From contig NC_067283.1 of assembly GCF_020740795.1 (NCBI RefSeq), positions 43,575,659 to 43,639,658 on the forward strand: 64,000 nt of DNA. Direction: 5' to 3'. A program made the translations under genes and the position numbers. Shown in pieces: positions 1-12,090 of this stretch. The first letter of the stretch is position 1, and each line of letters starts with the position of its first letter. The notes below the pieces were generated by a model. The model made no database searches and was not told where the DNA came from. It was given only the letters and a program-made list of their open reading frames with translations. Source of the stretch: Apus apus (taxonomy: Eukaryota; Chordata; Aves; Apodiformes; Apodidae).

Positions 1-2840
1 ATAAAACCAGATACTACCTGGAAACAGAGACATTCCTGGAGTCCCAGGGCATGCATCTGCCCAAGCATGTACCAAGCCAACTGTGTGAGGCATATAAAAG
101 CCACTCACCAGCATCAGACTGTGAAATACTTTTAAATAGATCTCATTGCATCATGGCATGTAGAAGTAGCAAGCACACAGCATCAAACTCAGGAGAAGTT
201 ACATAAAATTAATTAATATATAAAATTCCAGCTTTCAGGTAAGACAAGGAGCTAGGAATTTGGATCCTGATCCAAAGCAGTGACCCTGCTCCATGGCTTC
301 TGTTGTCCTGCAGCCTCTTCCTCTTCACAACTGTTGCAGCAGCAGAACTTCCCTTGACATCTTCTGATTTTCCCACCAAATCTTGTTGTCTCTTCCCAAG
401 TATCCCTGTTTTATTTTGGGCATGAAGCTCCTGCCTGAGATAGAACCTGTTATTTGGTAGTTATGGCATGTATCTAGGACACACATATTCCTACTCTTTT
501 AGAAGAGGAAATTATGCCTGGGATTCCCACATTATGGATGCAGCTCCTTGCTGTAAAAGAGGTGCAGAAGCAGAGTGAGAGTGAATTGTGTTACCCCTTT
601 CCCATTTTAGGGGGAGAATTAATTGGCTACCTGTGTGGTGAGAGCACTTCCTAGACTAAGTTTGACAGGTGACCTGGGCAGAAGAGCCCCGAATTTTGGA
701 ACTTGTGAGTCCTCCTGTCCTTAGCTACGCAACACCATGAAATCTGTGCTACTCAGAGGTAGCTGCCTGGGTTCCTGGCTGGATGGTGCTTGGGGGCTCG
801 TGGACTCTTGCTGCCTTTTGCAGACAGCAGGTCCCTAGGTGGGTTTTTGAGAATCCGAACAAGTCTGGGCTGAGACCTGGTTCACCTTTTACCCAAACTG
901 GTGGCACACAGGCCTGAGCTAAGATCTGAGTGGAAGCAAAGGACATAAGGACACACACTGTGTCAGAGATGTTTTTTGCAGCCGAGCTCAGTCTTCCCTA
1001 AGGATGCTGCCCTATGGGTCTTCACATCCAAGCCACGTTCTGGCAATGCTTGAGCTAAATACAACAGCATCCAGGCAGGAGTGGGCTCTGGATCACCTCT
1101 GTGATCTTTCCTCTTTCAGCATAGCAGTGCTGAAATACTGAAACTGAGGCATCTGCACTGGAAATTTGGTGGTACAGATGATGCATGGGGAACCCATGGG
1201 CCAATATTTCAATGCCTTCCTTTATATATCCTTAGCTGTGAGTTTGCTGTAGATGACACTAAAAATATATGTGAATGTGGGACCCGTGGAAGACACTTGG
1301 CTTTGTCGTGCTCTGCTCCTAAGTTCTGTGAAAGCTGGCACCAGGCTTGCCAGGTCCTATTAGCTTAAAGGCCAACACCAGCTGTGCAGGCTCAGCAGGG
1401 TTGCCTTAGACCTTCTTCAGCCTTGAGAAGCCAAGTTTACTGGAGAAGTCTTGTGGAGTCTGTGCTACCTAGAAATGCTCCTGGTTAGCATTTTAATTTC
1501 TTTTTCTCTTGGTTATCTCAGCTGAAAATGCTGTTGTTTTGAAGTTGCCCACAGGACTTCTTGTAACTTAAATCAGTTGCTCCAGGATTTAAAAGTTATG
1601 AGGTATATTTTTCCCTTGTCCATTTATTGCTCTGAAGTAGGTAGGGTTTTATTGTTTTTCCTCCCCTTCATGGTACCTGCATTTCTGACCTCTGGATCCG
1701 ATATTCTGGAGTCTTGTAAGCCAGATTTCAAGGGGGTTATAAAACCTGGCAAAAGCTGAAGGAGTCCAGGACAAAAAATACATTGACATTTTTTTAGTCA
1801 CTCAAAAAAAAACCACCAGTATTTTGCAGCATAGTCCCAGAGGAAGACTCTGCTTGTCCAAAAATTCTTGCAGGAAGTGCTGTTGTTCCCTGCAAACTTA
1901 AAAAAGGCAGAAAAAAATCTCCCTGCTTTTGTTAACGTGCACACTCCCTGCTTCCTCAGTGATTAGTAACAGTAGATAATGAGGTTGCAGAATGGTGTTT
2001 GTTCAACAGAAAGGTAGGCTAAAGTGGAATTGGAGTTCATCTGGACCAGCTACACAAAACTCCCTCTGACCCAGCTCAGAGGCCAGAGCCCTGGAGGCAC
2101 GTAGGGTGCTGTGCACTGCAGGTACAACATTTTGCTTGGGTTATCTCCCTGGCCTGAGCAGTTTTGGGAGCACACATCCAGAGCTGATGTCAGAATCTAC
2201 TATGTCAAGTGTATGGCTGGATGGTTTTTAATTTTGAAATGTTTAAAAAATGTTTTTGAATTATTTTTTTTTTACATATTCTAACATTTTAACATCTTCT
2301 AGTCAAAACTGTGCTTTTATAAATAATTTCTAAGGCTTTTGTCCAAGATTTCCATAGACTGCAGGAGGCTTTGGCACAGACTCTAACTGTACAAAGCCTA
2401 TGACTATAAATACAGATTCCCAGTGACTTGACTGGAGGGAGTGACAGATGTATAGCTTGACTCTGTGATCTGCCAGGGCAACATTTTCCAGAAGCAAAAA
2501 AATGAGAATCATCTGTGTTAAATTTATCAGCACTTGGACTTCTTTGGTACGTGCAGGAGGAAATCACTAGGGAGCAGATGACTTTTTCATTTGCCAGCAG
2601 TGTCAAGCGTGTGCGCTGCCTTGGTGGCGATACTGTTTATTATGTTCCTTGGGTAAATTTTACCTCTGATGCAAAGTATATAAAACATCTTCACAGGGTG
2701 GAAGGGAGGCTCAAGAGCATATGGTGAATAAGTCCCTCTCCAGCGTCTGCTCGAAGCGTTGCCGTGTGCTCTTATGACACAGCTTAGCTCTCAGGTCCAT
2801 ATGGCCAGTCTTGCTGTCGATGACATGTGCTCCCTGAGGA
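1..2840. other. non-coding block, left edge
   Basis: No exon, RNA gene or recognisable mobile element was seen here. Open frames are short (at most 105 codons), lack splice context and carry no recognisable domain. Composition is ordinary vertebrate intergenic or intronic DNA with scattered A and T runs, for example around 2260-2275. Confidence 0.6.
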
Positions 2841-2844
2841 CGTG

Positions 2845-2897
2845 ATCCAGCCCCCACTGAAATAAATGGAAAAGCCCCTCTCGACCTCAGTGGCTGA
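2845..2897. repeat. old amniote interspersed repeat remnant (CCATTGACTTCAATGG-type)
   Basis: The stretch from GATCCAGCCCC through ACTGAAATAAATGG to CTCAGTGG resembles a degraded form of a motif frequent in old bird, turtle and crocodile repeats: 'gatcc.gcccc cattgaagtcaatgg'. The match is from memory and is short. The family (an old CR1 tail or an amniote SINE) and orientation are not settled. Confidence 0.4.
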
Positions 2898-3504
2898 AAT
2901 ACATTGATCTCCCATTGATGCCCCACCACCTCCCAGGGACTTTCTTGCTCTTAGGGCTGAAGAGTAGTGTTTTGTTTGGTCTGGCTAACAATTTGAGAGT
3001 AGAGTTATATTTTTTCCTCTGTTTCTAGTGACCTTTGGGACTGGAAGTGCGTTTTGGACGTGAGCTCTTAGGTAGCAGAATGCTGTGTTTGGTCTTGCTG
3101 TGGCAAGGACGGAAATTTGTGTTTAGAGGGAAGTTCTGATTAAGATCATCAAAGCGTTTCCTTTCTTCAATTCAAACAGACCTGCACAATGGAAGCTCTG
3201 CAAGCCAAAAAGCATGACCCAATGCTTCAGTCATCATGAGAGGTGATGGGGATAGAAAGGAATCACTCTTGTTTCGAGGTGTACTGGAGGGCAGATGTTG
3301 GCCATGTTGGTAAAGCCTTTCTGCTGGTGCCCACCCATGCCCTTCACCAGAGATAGGATACACGGGGAGATGGGACCTTGGCTTGACCCAGTACTGATGC
3401 ACTTATGGTTTGGTCAGTGGTTCACAGCGATGAGCACTGGAGGCAGCTCGACCAGCTGGAGCACAGAGCTGAGTAACTCATGCGTTCACAGCACAGGTTA
3501 GCAG
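2898..3504. other. non-coding block
   Basis: Nothing recognisable. Overlapping short open frames on both strands look like chance. Confidence 0.55.
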
Positions 3505-3605
3505 GAAGGCCTTGGGCAAATATCACCATCGTGCCTCTGACCAGTTTTCCCATCTGTCAGAGGAAATAATAACCCTGACCCTGCCTGCCTTGCAAGGACA
3601 CCCTT
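3505..3605 (+). repeat. MIR-like ancient SINE remnant
   Basis: The order of words matches the MIR core and 3' part: CCTTGGGCAAAT at about 3510, then TTTTCCCATCTGT at about 3545, then GGAAATAATAA at about 3562, then CCTGCCTGCCTTGCAAGGA. In the MIR consensus these are the 'cttgggcaagtcactt', 'tttcc.catctgt', 'ggggataataa' and 'cctgcct' segments in the same order and with similar spacing. MIR/CORE-SINE relics predate the bird-mammal split and survive at low copy in bird genomes. Divergence looks high, as expected for its age. Confidence 0.6.
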
Positions 3606-6600
3606 GCAGGGCCTGAGTCACTTGGGAGGGGGATGGGCTCTGCACACCACCACTGGTTCCAGCACAGTTGCCTGGCAGTTACTGAGAGGAGACCATGGCC
3701 AGCTGACAGCAGAGAGGTTCAAAGATTAGAAGGGCCACTCCAAACTGATTACACCACAGGGCTTGACACACCTTTACAAAACCTGTACTTTAGGGAAAAT
3801 GAGTGCCTCTCTGGAGGGTCCAAGCTCAACCCTGAACTGGCTCTTTTCTTCTGCCCTGGTGGGAGGAAGGGGCTGGAGGCTGGTGGCAGTCAGCTGACTG
3901 GGAGTTGTTCCAGCAGTGGGGAGCACTCAGCTGGCAGCACACTGAATGTTTGAAGCTGGAGGACCATATCCCAGGGACCACTGCCAGATGGCTGGGATGA
4001 GAGTATCCCTTGGGTGGTTTTAGTCCCTGCCAGAGTCCTGGAGTGACCTGGGGCAAGACTGAGAAGAAAAAAGATGCTTTGCAATGGTTTAGCTGGGAAG
4101 GCTTCAGGACAGGAGGGAATGTCACCCACTGTGTTCCTGTGACTGTTAGATAAGCTGAGATAAGGAAATAGCTGCCTAGGTAGAGAAAGGACCATTGGTG
4201 ACAGATACTACGTGAATACCAAGTTTGAACTACTCTGTGTGCAAATGTTATTCTTGAATCAGTGATGACTGGCCCTGGAACACATCACAGCAAAGCCATT
4301 TCTAAAAGCACTGGAGATCTGTTGGCCAAACCTATGCATCTAATGAAAAGGTACATGCTGAAACATCTTATCCACCGTGCTGCTGTTCATGGTTATACAT
4401 GGAGGGAGAAGTTGCTGTGCTGATCTCTGCTCCTTCTGTGCTGAGGGTTAGCCTCAGTTTGCTGGACCTTTGTATGAGGGTAATGAAGCTGCCTGCATGG
4501 CCAGCCAGGGCCTTACTCCAGTCTTTCCACTACCTTGGCTCTGCGATCCCACATTGGTTTATTGCTCCCATACTCAGAAGCCACATCCCACAAAAGATGT
4601 CCTCTCTTAGCATGCAGCCTGCAAACATACTCTTCATAGAGGTAAATGCAGCGCTCTGGTTGTGGTGGAGCTCAGTGCTAAACCTGGTGGTCTCACAGGC
4701 AGTTACACTCTAAATAAATAAGCAAAACATTTTGGACACATGCCTAGGTGATAGGTGGCCTGAAGGAAAGGGCTGGTTTTAGGGCTGCGGCCCTGGGTTG
4801 GCATCCAGAAGTTGTTCTGCTGCAGCCCTGCTGAATAGTGTCAAGCTCACTGTTTACTCGCCGAGTTTCCTCTGCCGATCTGCTTTGGTGTGGGGGGCGG
4901 AGAATGAGGAATCTGCTGTGGAAACTCTGGGCTCCTGCACAGGGACATGGTTTTCAGATATATATGGCATGATGTAATGATGAGTATGGATCTGCTAGTG
5001 GAGGGAGGAAGGGGGACTAACAGGGCTGAAATCTTACCCCTCCTGGTGCTGCGCCTGTGCCGCTGAATCCTGTGACACCACCATGGCCATCTCGTTTGTG
5101 ACAGCTCAGTCACAACTATGACGACCGTGTTGGGGACTATCAAGTTTCTGGACAGAGAGAGACGAGAAGTTGAGCTTAAGGAAAATGTCGCAGTTCTTGG
5201 CAAAATACCCTGACCTTTTGTAGCCAACACTGATGTGGTGAAGGAAGACATTGCTTCACTGGAGAAATATGAGTTTTAGGGAGGGGTTTAGAAGGGCTGT
5301 CAGAAGCAGCCCTACCCAGAGAAGAAAAGAGGGCTTCCAGATACAAAAGACACAGAGAAGAGAGGGGGACAACAAAGGGATGTGGTGGCAGGGTGAGAGG
5401 TTTCAAGGGGAGCTTGAGGTGCTGGGAAGGTAGAAGGGTTGAACAATACAGTTTATTCCCCACTGGATGTGTACAGACCCTATTGTAGTGCCTTGTACAG
5501 CGTGGGTATCAGTGTACCAAGGACTTGGAACTTCTCAGGAAAAGTAAGTGCTGCATAAACGTAGGATCATTATTCACTCAGCATGTTGACTTGTTTAAAT
5601 TTCTGTGAGGAGAGCAAGCATATTATGGTATTGTTATCCTATCCAGAGAGTTGTTCATTTTTAATTATAGTTCATGGGAAATACAGACTCATACAACATG
5701 TCATCTGTTCAAACAGATATATACATCTTAGGGAAAAAAAGTAATGGTGCTGTTAAATACCATTCTTATAAAGTGTCAGAACAAAGCACGTGTGCATGTC
5801 ACCTCAAATCCAGGAATAAAATGAATGTAGAGGACTAAATATAGAAATGTATCCTACAAATATGTATAGCAGCTAACCATGAGTCAAGGGGACCGATCTG
5901 TTCAAATCCCTCAGGTGTTTGTGTGTAAATGGATAGCCCCACACCCCAAGGCTGACATTCATTAAAAAGGCAATGTCTCGTATTTCCTGATTAGCTTCCT
6001 CGTTCTTCAGAAATCTCTATTCCTTCACCTGGCAAAAGACAATTCAGGGATAGACTGTGAGCCAAATACCCAATGCAGTTCAGGGAGGCTCTTCCTGCCC
6101 ACCGTGGATGTTATTCACGTCTCCTCTCTGCTGGCTGCTGAGAACTGCAGAAAATGAAGTGTCGCCATCATCCTTTGTCCTGCAGGCAGCAATTTTCTGC
6201 TTGCCTGTGGGAAATAATCCTCTTTTAATTTAATTAATTCATTTTTCAATTATTTAATGCAGCACGCTGGGATAGCAGCAAGGCTTTTGGTTAGTTTTCA
6301 AATCGCTGCCACCTCAGACAGTAGAGCACTGGGATCCAGCTCCCAGGGAGAAGGGATTCATTGTCTTTCAAGCCACTGCTTTTATTAGGAGGGGTATGTC
6401 ATGTCCCTTCTCTGGCACATCCCCCAGAAGGTTTCCATGCATCCTGCCAGACTGCTCAGGTCCTAGGGAGGCTTGATCCTGTCTGGCCAAAGTCAATGGC
6501 TCCGGACACAAAGAGCTGGATGGGGCACCAATGACATCCAGTGTTTCTCCTCTTGCCAGCAAGGAGGCTCCTTGGAGAGCCCCATGAGCACCCTCCCTGC

Positions 6601-8390
6601 TGCCAGCACCTGTGCTGTGCTGTGACATTTTCTAGCTTTGGAAAAGCAAATGCTGATCCTCCATGGAGGCACTTTGCATTGCTCTGTGCTGGCCCCTCAA
6701 GCTGGCACCAGGATTGCTTCTGGTATGGCTAGGGTCTTCAGGGAGACTGATTTTTCCACTCTGAGCTGTATCTGTTAGTTCCTGAATGGCATCAACTTTG
6801 ATGTGAGGTGCAGGAGTAAGCCCTAAAAGATTACTACTGCTGTCAGTTGTGCAGTTTTTGGTAGATGAAACTCCATTCATTTCTGTATAGCTCATTTTGT
6901 TTTATGCCAGTGTAAGTGAGAGCAGAGTCAGGCCTTCCTCCTGCAGCAGCTAAAGTGAAAAACATTTCTATTTTTAAAACTGAAAGCATTTTTTACTCTT
7001 ATTTATCATGTGTCACTTTGTTGGCAGTGATGATGTAAATGGCACACAAAAGTTAAATGAACTATTTATAGCACTGCTTATGACCCTAATGCTCAGCATC
7101 ACAATAGTCGCCAGGCATTGCTTGGCCAGCAGAACCAAGGAAGCCTGGGTTCCTGGGCACAGATAAGACTGTTGGCCTAAAGCTGCTCTTTCTTCTTTAT
7201 GGATATCTGATTTTGCACTGCTTCTGGATGTCTATTATCTCTAAGCTCTCTGTAAAATCTGGTCAAAACTGGTCAAAGGATTCAAAAGCTGTTACAGGAA
7301 TAAGATAAGAAGACCAGTGAGGAGGAATTAAGAGATTGTCTGAGCCTCTCTTTCCCCAGTAAATGCAAGTTAAAAAAAAAAGGTTTTGGTGTTTGCTGCA
7401 AGGCAAGTCCTGGCTCCAATAAACACCTTCCCATGTGTGGAAACCTGCAGAGACATCAGCCAGACTGGTAGGCAGTTGTCAGAATCAGAGGAGGAAGAGC
7501 GGAGCAGCTCATAGCAGCTTCTGATGGTGCCTCCAAGACTCTCTCTGAAGAGCACAACCCCCCGCCCCGCCAGCATGGGATGAAGAGCTTCCTTTCTTTT
7601 GTCTTAATTCACCTTTCTAACGCCTGGCTTGTGAGAGAGGAAGGCAGGGTTGAGGCCAGGGGCAAGGGCTGCTGATTCTGGCATCCCTTTTTCAACTGGG
7701 GACAGTGCAAGGATGGCAGGAGATAAGCAACACAGAACAGGCTTGGACTGACCCTCCATCCTCAGGGGTGATAGCAGACTCTTCCCCTGCTGAATTTGCA
7801 GGCTTATTGGAATACAAAATTATACTTCCCCCCCCTCGGTGTTATAGTAAATCCATTGGTAAAGTGTCTCAAAGAGACATTTTGTCCCCTTGCACAGGAA
7901 GAAATTTCCTTCCAGCTAGGAAATTTATTCTCTGTAAAATTGAACAGGAGAATAAGATTTCCAGAGGCAGCCTGTGGCTGTAATAAAGGATTATTGCCAA
8001 TTTCTTAGCTGTGCAGGCAGAGCTTGACACTCAGGTAGCAAACTTTGTATGCCCAAAACCCCACAACCAGGGGTACACAAATGTCAGGGTGCAGAGCCCT
8101 CACCAACCAATGACTGATGGTTTCGAGGATGCTCATCTCCAGGTGAAGATCTTGTTAGCGGTCCTGTGAGGCTTCCCCATGCTGAATAATGAAGCAAGTC
8201 AGTGGTACAATGTTAAGCCCAGAACACTGTGGTTTTCCCTGAATTTTCTTGGAGGCCAGTGGCCAACCAGCTCATCTCCCCATTTGCAAGGCAGAGGGGC
8301 CCTTTTTTGTCTCCTTCACAGGGGGGTTGTTACACTGATAGCATTAAAGACTGCAACATGCTGCAAGTGCTAGGGCAGCCATACGAATAC
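3606..8390. other. non-coding block
   Basis: No supported gene. A short AT-rich stretch at 6220-6262 has several TAATTAAT/ATTTAAT words of homeodomain-site type. The stretch 6990-7090 (ATGATGTAAATGG, CTATTTATAGC) looks regulatory in composition, but nothing can be proven. Open frames such as the 134-codon minus-strand frame at 4847-5251 show no domain and no exon signals. Confidence 0.5.
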
Positions 8391-8399
8391 CATGGGCTG

Positions 8400-8560
8400 A
8401 GAAAAATATAAAATGCAATAATTTAAAGGCTCTTGTCTTTCAGTTGCTAATGGCTTAATTAAACAACAACATTTAACAGATGTGCTTTTTCTCCTCCAAT
8501 AATTCACTCCATCTGTGTCAACATAACTAGGCCCAAATTAGTGCTTCAAAATGTAGATGT
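8400..8560. promoter_or_regulatory. candidate conserved regulatory element
   Basis: This is a dense run of developmental transcription-factor-like words: GGCTTAATTAAAC (homeodomain), AACAACAAC (SOX-like), CAATAATTCAC and TAACAGATGTG (E-box CAGATG). The region has low CpG and no repeat signature, in contrast to flanking sequence. Conservation cannot be judged from one genome, so this is composition-based inference only. Confidence 0.25.
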
Positions 8561-11070
8561 TACTGTCTTATTTCAGTTTTTATGTATTAATGTACATTTA
8601 CATATATATTGTTTCATCTTGTAGTGAGATGAGTGCCTCCTCAGAAGGAGATGTTGCACACTATGGAGTTAAAAGAGCCTCTCTTCTTTTGTGGAGTGAG
8701 AACAAAAAAGAGAAAAAACCCCACACAAAACAAAACCAGAGACATTCAAATACTGATGCCTTGAAATGAAGAGAAAATTAAGTCGGTATTAAGGGTGTTC
8801 AATACTGAGCTACAGAATCTGTGGCTCTGTGCCCTTTCGGATAGTGAATATTTTGTGACATTTTGTTTCTGAAGTGATTTTTCTCTTAACTTCACATGCT
8901 GAGAAAAAAGCTTGCCTTGCTCTGTGTGAAAGCAGATGACCAGATGAATCCTTGGGCTGGAGGAACACATAACTTAGACATATCTGTAGAGAGCTTTGTT
9001 GTTTTATGAAATAGCTTTAATAGTGTCAGAGACAAATATAGCTCTCCTGATTGTTATTATTATTACTTTAAAAAACCCTTATTTGTGTTAAGTGCTTTCT
9101 TTAAGACACTCAGGAGTCCTTGAAGACCTCGTGGGCTGTGACCCAGATCTTGCAAACCCTCCTGTGCGATGGATGCTACATGTGGAGGTAGTTGCACTGC
9201 TGGGGCAGCAGGGATGAGGACAAGGAGTGCAGCAGTCCTCACTGGCTCTGAGTTTCCCTGCTTCCTAACATGTTCCACCTCCCACACACTGTGGTCTCAG
9301 CCTGCTTGGTAGTTGGGGTGGGATGCTGCAGGTGCTGGGCACAGCCTGTGGGCTTCTACGTGGCTGTGTGGCAGGTCCCACCACCAGGCACTCCCAGCCT
9401 TGCTGTCCCCTGGGGAGTCTGCAGGCTGTGCTAGAGCCAGCTAGGTGTACAGCAGGGCTGAGGAGCCAGCACAGCATGTTCCTGGCTGCTCCTGAGACTG
9501 GTCTTACAAGCCATGCAAACTCTGCTGCTGAATGCATCTGAGTGATGCCTGGGCAAGAACACTCCCAAGTCCAGACCCATTGTTTCTTTACAGTCTGAAC
9601 GGCTTCTTTTTCATGTTTTGCTATGAATTCTTATGAACTGACTGGGTTACTTGACTTTCCCCTAATTTAATTTGGATTAATTTAATTTTAATCAGTCTGT
9701 CTTCTCAGCATCCTATTAACCTTCCAATGAACTCTTCATATAAGGAGACTGAGGAAGGAGACAGTCTACATCTGTTAAAATATTAGCCTGCTCTTTGAGT
9801 TGCAAAGTATTAGACAGCAGAAAAAGAGTTGAAATGGTCAGAGAGGATGGTGGGTGGTGACCCAACCCTGTTCTCACTGAAGACACCAGGAAAACTGATC
9901 TAGTGTCTCCCTGGGTCCCTTTGGCGCAGCTCACCCTGGCAGTGGTGTGGAAAGCAGCTAGAGCTGTCTCTGCCATGAGACTAAGAGGCTCTGGCTTTAG
10001 TGGTTCTGACCTTGCCACTCTGAATCCAAGGGGACATTCCAGACCAAGAGAAACACAGGGTCACTAGTAGTTTTAACCTATACTTAACAGGATTAGAGTT
10101 GTGTCTGCCTGGTTTTCCCTCCTGTCATACTGCCCAATTTGCCATCTGCTTAAAAATTTCTTCAGACTCTTAACCAAATTCAATTACATACATGTATATA
10201 ATAGATTGGCCTCAATGTTAGCACCTGTCTGGGTAAGTTTTGCTGACAATCAGCCATGGTATCTTCAAAGCATTGCCTCAAAGGAGAGCTGAACTTTGCT
10301 GAGACTGGCAAGGTGGCAGCAAGACTTTCTCCTGAGCCACTTCTAATTCAATATTTTTTCAAATAAAACAGGGTAGTTAATAAGTCAATTCAGCTAAGAA
10401 AGGTCTGGGAGATGTGTGATTACTTTGTATTTCTTGTGATCTGTGTGTAACTTCTCACTTATCACCAGGAAGAGAGAAGGGTGGCTAACTGCAGGTCCTC
10501 AGCATCACAGAAGTCAAACACCGCAGTCTCCTCATTCTGACACTGGAAAATTCCCAGTAATTGCATCCAAGTCTTGTCTGCTAAAGACTGACATGTTGGT
10601 CACTTGAGTTACTCAGGGTCTATTTAATTTCTATAAAAATAGGTATGCAATGAACATGTCCATCAGCTAATAGAATAATAGATATTTCTGAAACTCAGTG
10701 AGACTCTGCCAGTGGTCTCTGGAAAAGCTGTATGCCATTTTGCTTAGCTAAATTTGCATTCAGACTGACCAGGATTTCTCTACACAAGTAGCTGATACCA
10801 TCACCACCAGGGCTGTTAATGCAGCCCTGAAAGGAGGAGCAGGGCTTTGGATTATTTCAAATAGGATGGAGAGTCCTTTATGAAACACCCTTTTTATTAG
10901 GATGCAATCTGCAGTATGAAGTCCAGAATGGAGAGATAGGTGGTGGATGTATGCCAGTGCCACAGCCTGGTGCAGGGGACTGTGGGGACATCTGCACAGG
11001 GTCCAGGAGCCATCGGCTCAGCAGGACCATGGCCCCAGGATGCACCGTGTGATGGTGACAGCCCCTGCAT
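8561..11070. other. non-coding block
   Basis: No supported gene or repeat was seen. It contains AT-rich patches, for example 9655-9700 with repeated TTTAATTTGGATTAATTTAATT-type words (poly-TAATT context). Confidence 0.5.
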
Positions 11071-11074
11071 GAGT

Positions 11075-11145
11075 TGTGCAAGACTTGCCCAAGGTCCACA
11101 TTACAGCTGGGGCTTAAATGCCCAACTGCAGGCACCTTAATCTCA
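11075..11145 (-). repeat. MIR-like ancient SINE remnant (minus strand)
   Basis: The words GACTTGCCCAAGGTC, then CAGCTGGGGCTTAAATGCC, then CTGCAGGCACC follow the order of the reverse complement of MIR ('acttgcccaaggtcacacagc ... gagctggga.t..aaccca'). It is short and diverged. An L2-type or chance match is possible. Confidence 0.42.
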
Positions 11146-11831
11146 AAAGTAAAGTCTTCCCCTGCTTACTAAGGATAGTCAGCTCTGATCCTGCTAACAC
11201 CCAGGGCTCTGACAGATGGGCTCTGACAGCCTTAGCTATGGGTCTTGGGGTGTCATAGCCCCCCCATGCCAGGGTGCTCCTGGGCTGCCATGGCAACTTC
11301 ACTGAGTGATGTGAGAGGTCAGTGCCTTAACACACTGCCCACAACACCGGCAGAGCCTGCTGCTCACAACATCCCTCACTGGAGTCACTCCAGGCTCAAG
11401 CAGGAGAACACAGGGAAGGCATTGCACGAGAACCGCCGTTCCTTTTGCTAATGACTCCTCTAACACCTGCTCTAGCTTTGCCTGGCTTTGCGATTTCTGC
11501 ACTGGTTTGTGTGCACAGATCTCCAACAGGGACTGAGGACTGGCACCACACTGCTCTTGGAGGATTAGAGTTCCATCAAAAAAACCGCCTTGGCAGAGCA
11601 TCATTGCAAAGCCAACCCCTTGGAAATGAAGAGCTGTTAAAAAGGACATGAGTTGTGCAACTTTATCTGAACAACATCTTCAATACACAGACTCTAATGA
11701 CTAATATAATTGAAAGTGAGTTAATCCAAATCTAATTTTTCTATTAGATTCTTGCCATTCTTGGTACATAAGATAGAAATCCCATTTGATAGACACTACT
11801 GAGTACAATATCTTCCCATTTCTCCATGTTG
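11146..11831. other. non-coding block before the TTCCC array
   Basis: No gene was recognised. The open frames at 11299-11649 and 11445-11651 overlap on opposite strands and neither has a known motif. Confidence 0.5.
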
Positions 11832-12090
11832 TCCCTTCCCTTCCCTTCCCTTCCCTTTCCTTCCCTTCCCTTTCCTTCCCTTCCCTTCCCTTCCCTTCCC
11901 TTCCCTTCCCTTCCCTTCCCTTCCCTTCCCTTCCCTTCCCTTCCCTTCCCTTCCCTTCCCTTCCCTTCCCTTCCCTTCCCTTCCCTTCCCTTCCCTTCCC
12001 TTCCCTTCCCTTCCCTTCCCTTCCCTTCCCTTCCCTTCCCTTCCCTTCCCTTCCCTTCCCTTCCCTTCCCTTCCCTTCCCTTCCCTTCCC
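11832..12090 (+). repeat. (TTCCC)n pentanucleotide microsatellite, about 259 bp
   Basis: About 51 consecutive copies of TTCCC run without a purine on the plus strand. There are two variant copies (TTTCC) near the left end, at about 11856 and 11871; the rest is essentially perfect. The right edge breaks at ATTTCATTC. The pure pyrimidine/purine strand asymmetry and mirror symmetry allow triplex (H-DNA) formation. The unit contains no stop codon in any of its frames on either strand, so long open frames of Ser-Leu-Pro-Phe or Gly-Lys-Glu-Arg repeats pass through it; these are artefacts. Homogeneity suggests recent expansion. Confidence 0.98.

Noticed and set aside
5893..5925. CTGTTCAAATCCCTC, resembling a tRNA T-arm
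   Set aside because: No matching acceptor, D-arm or anticodon arm around it.
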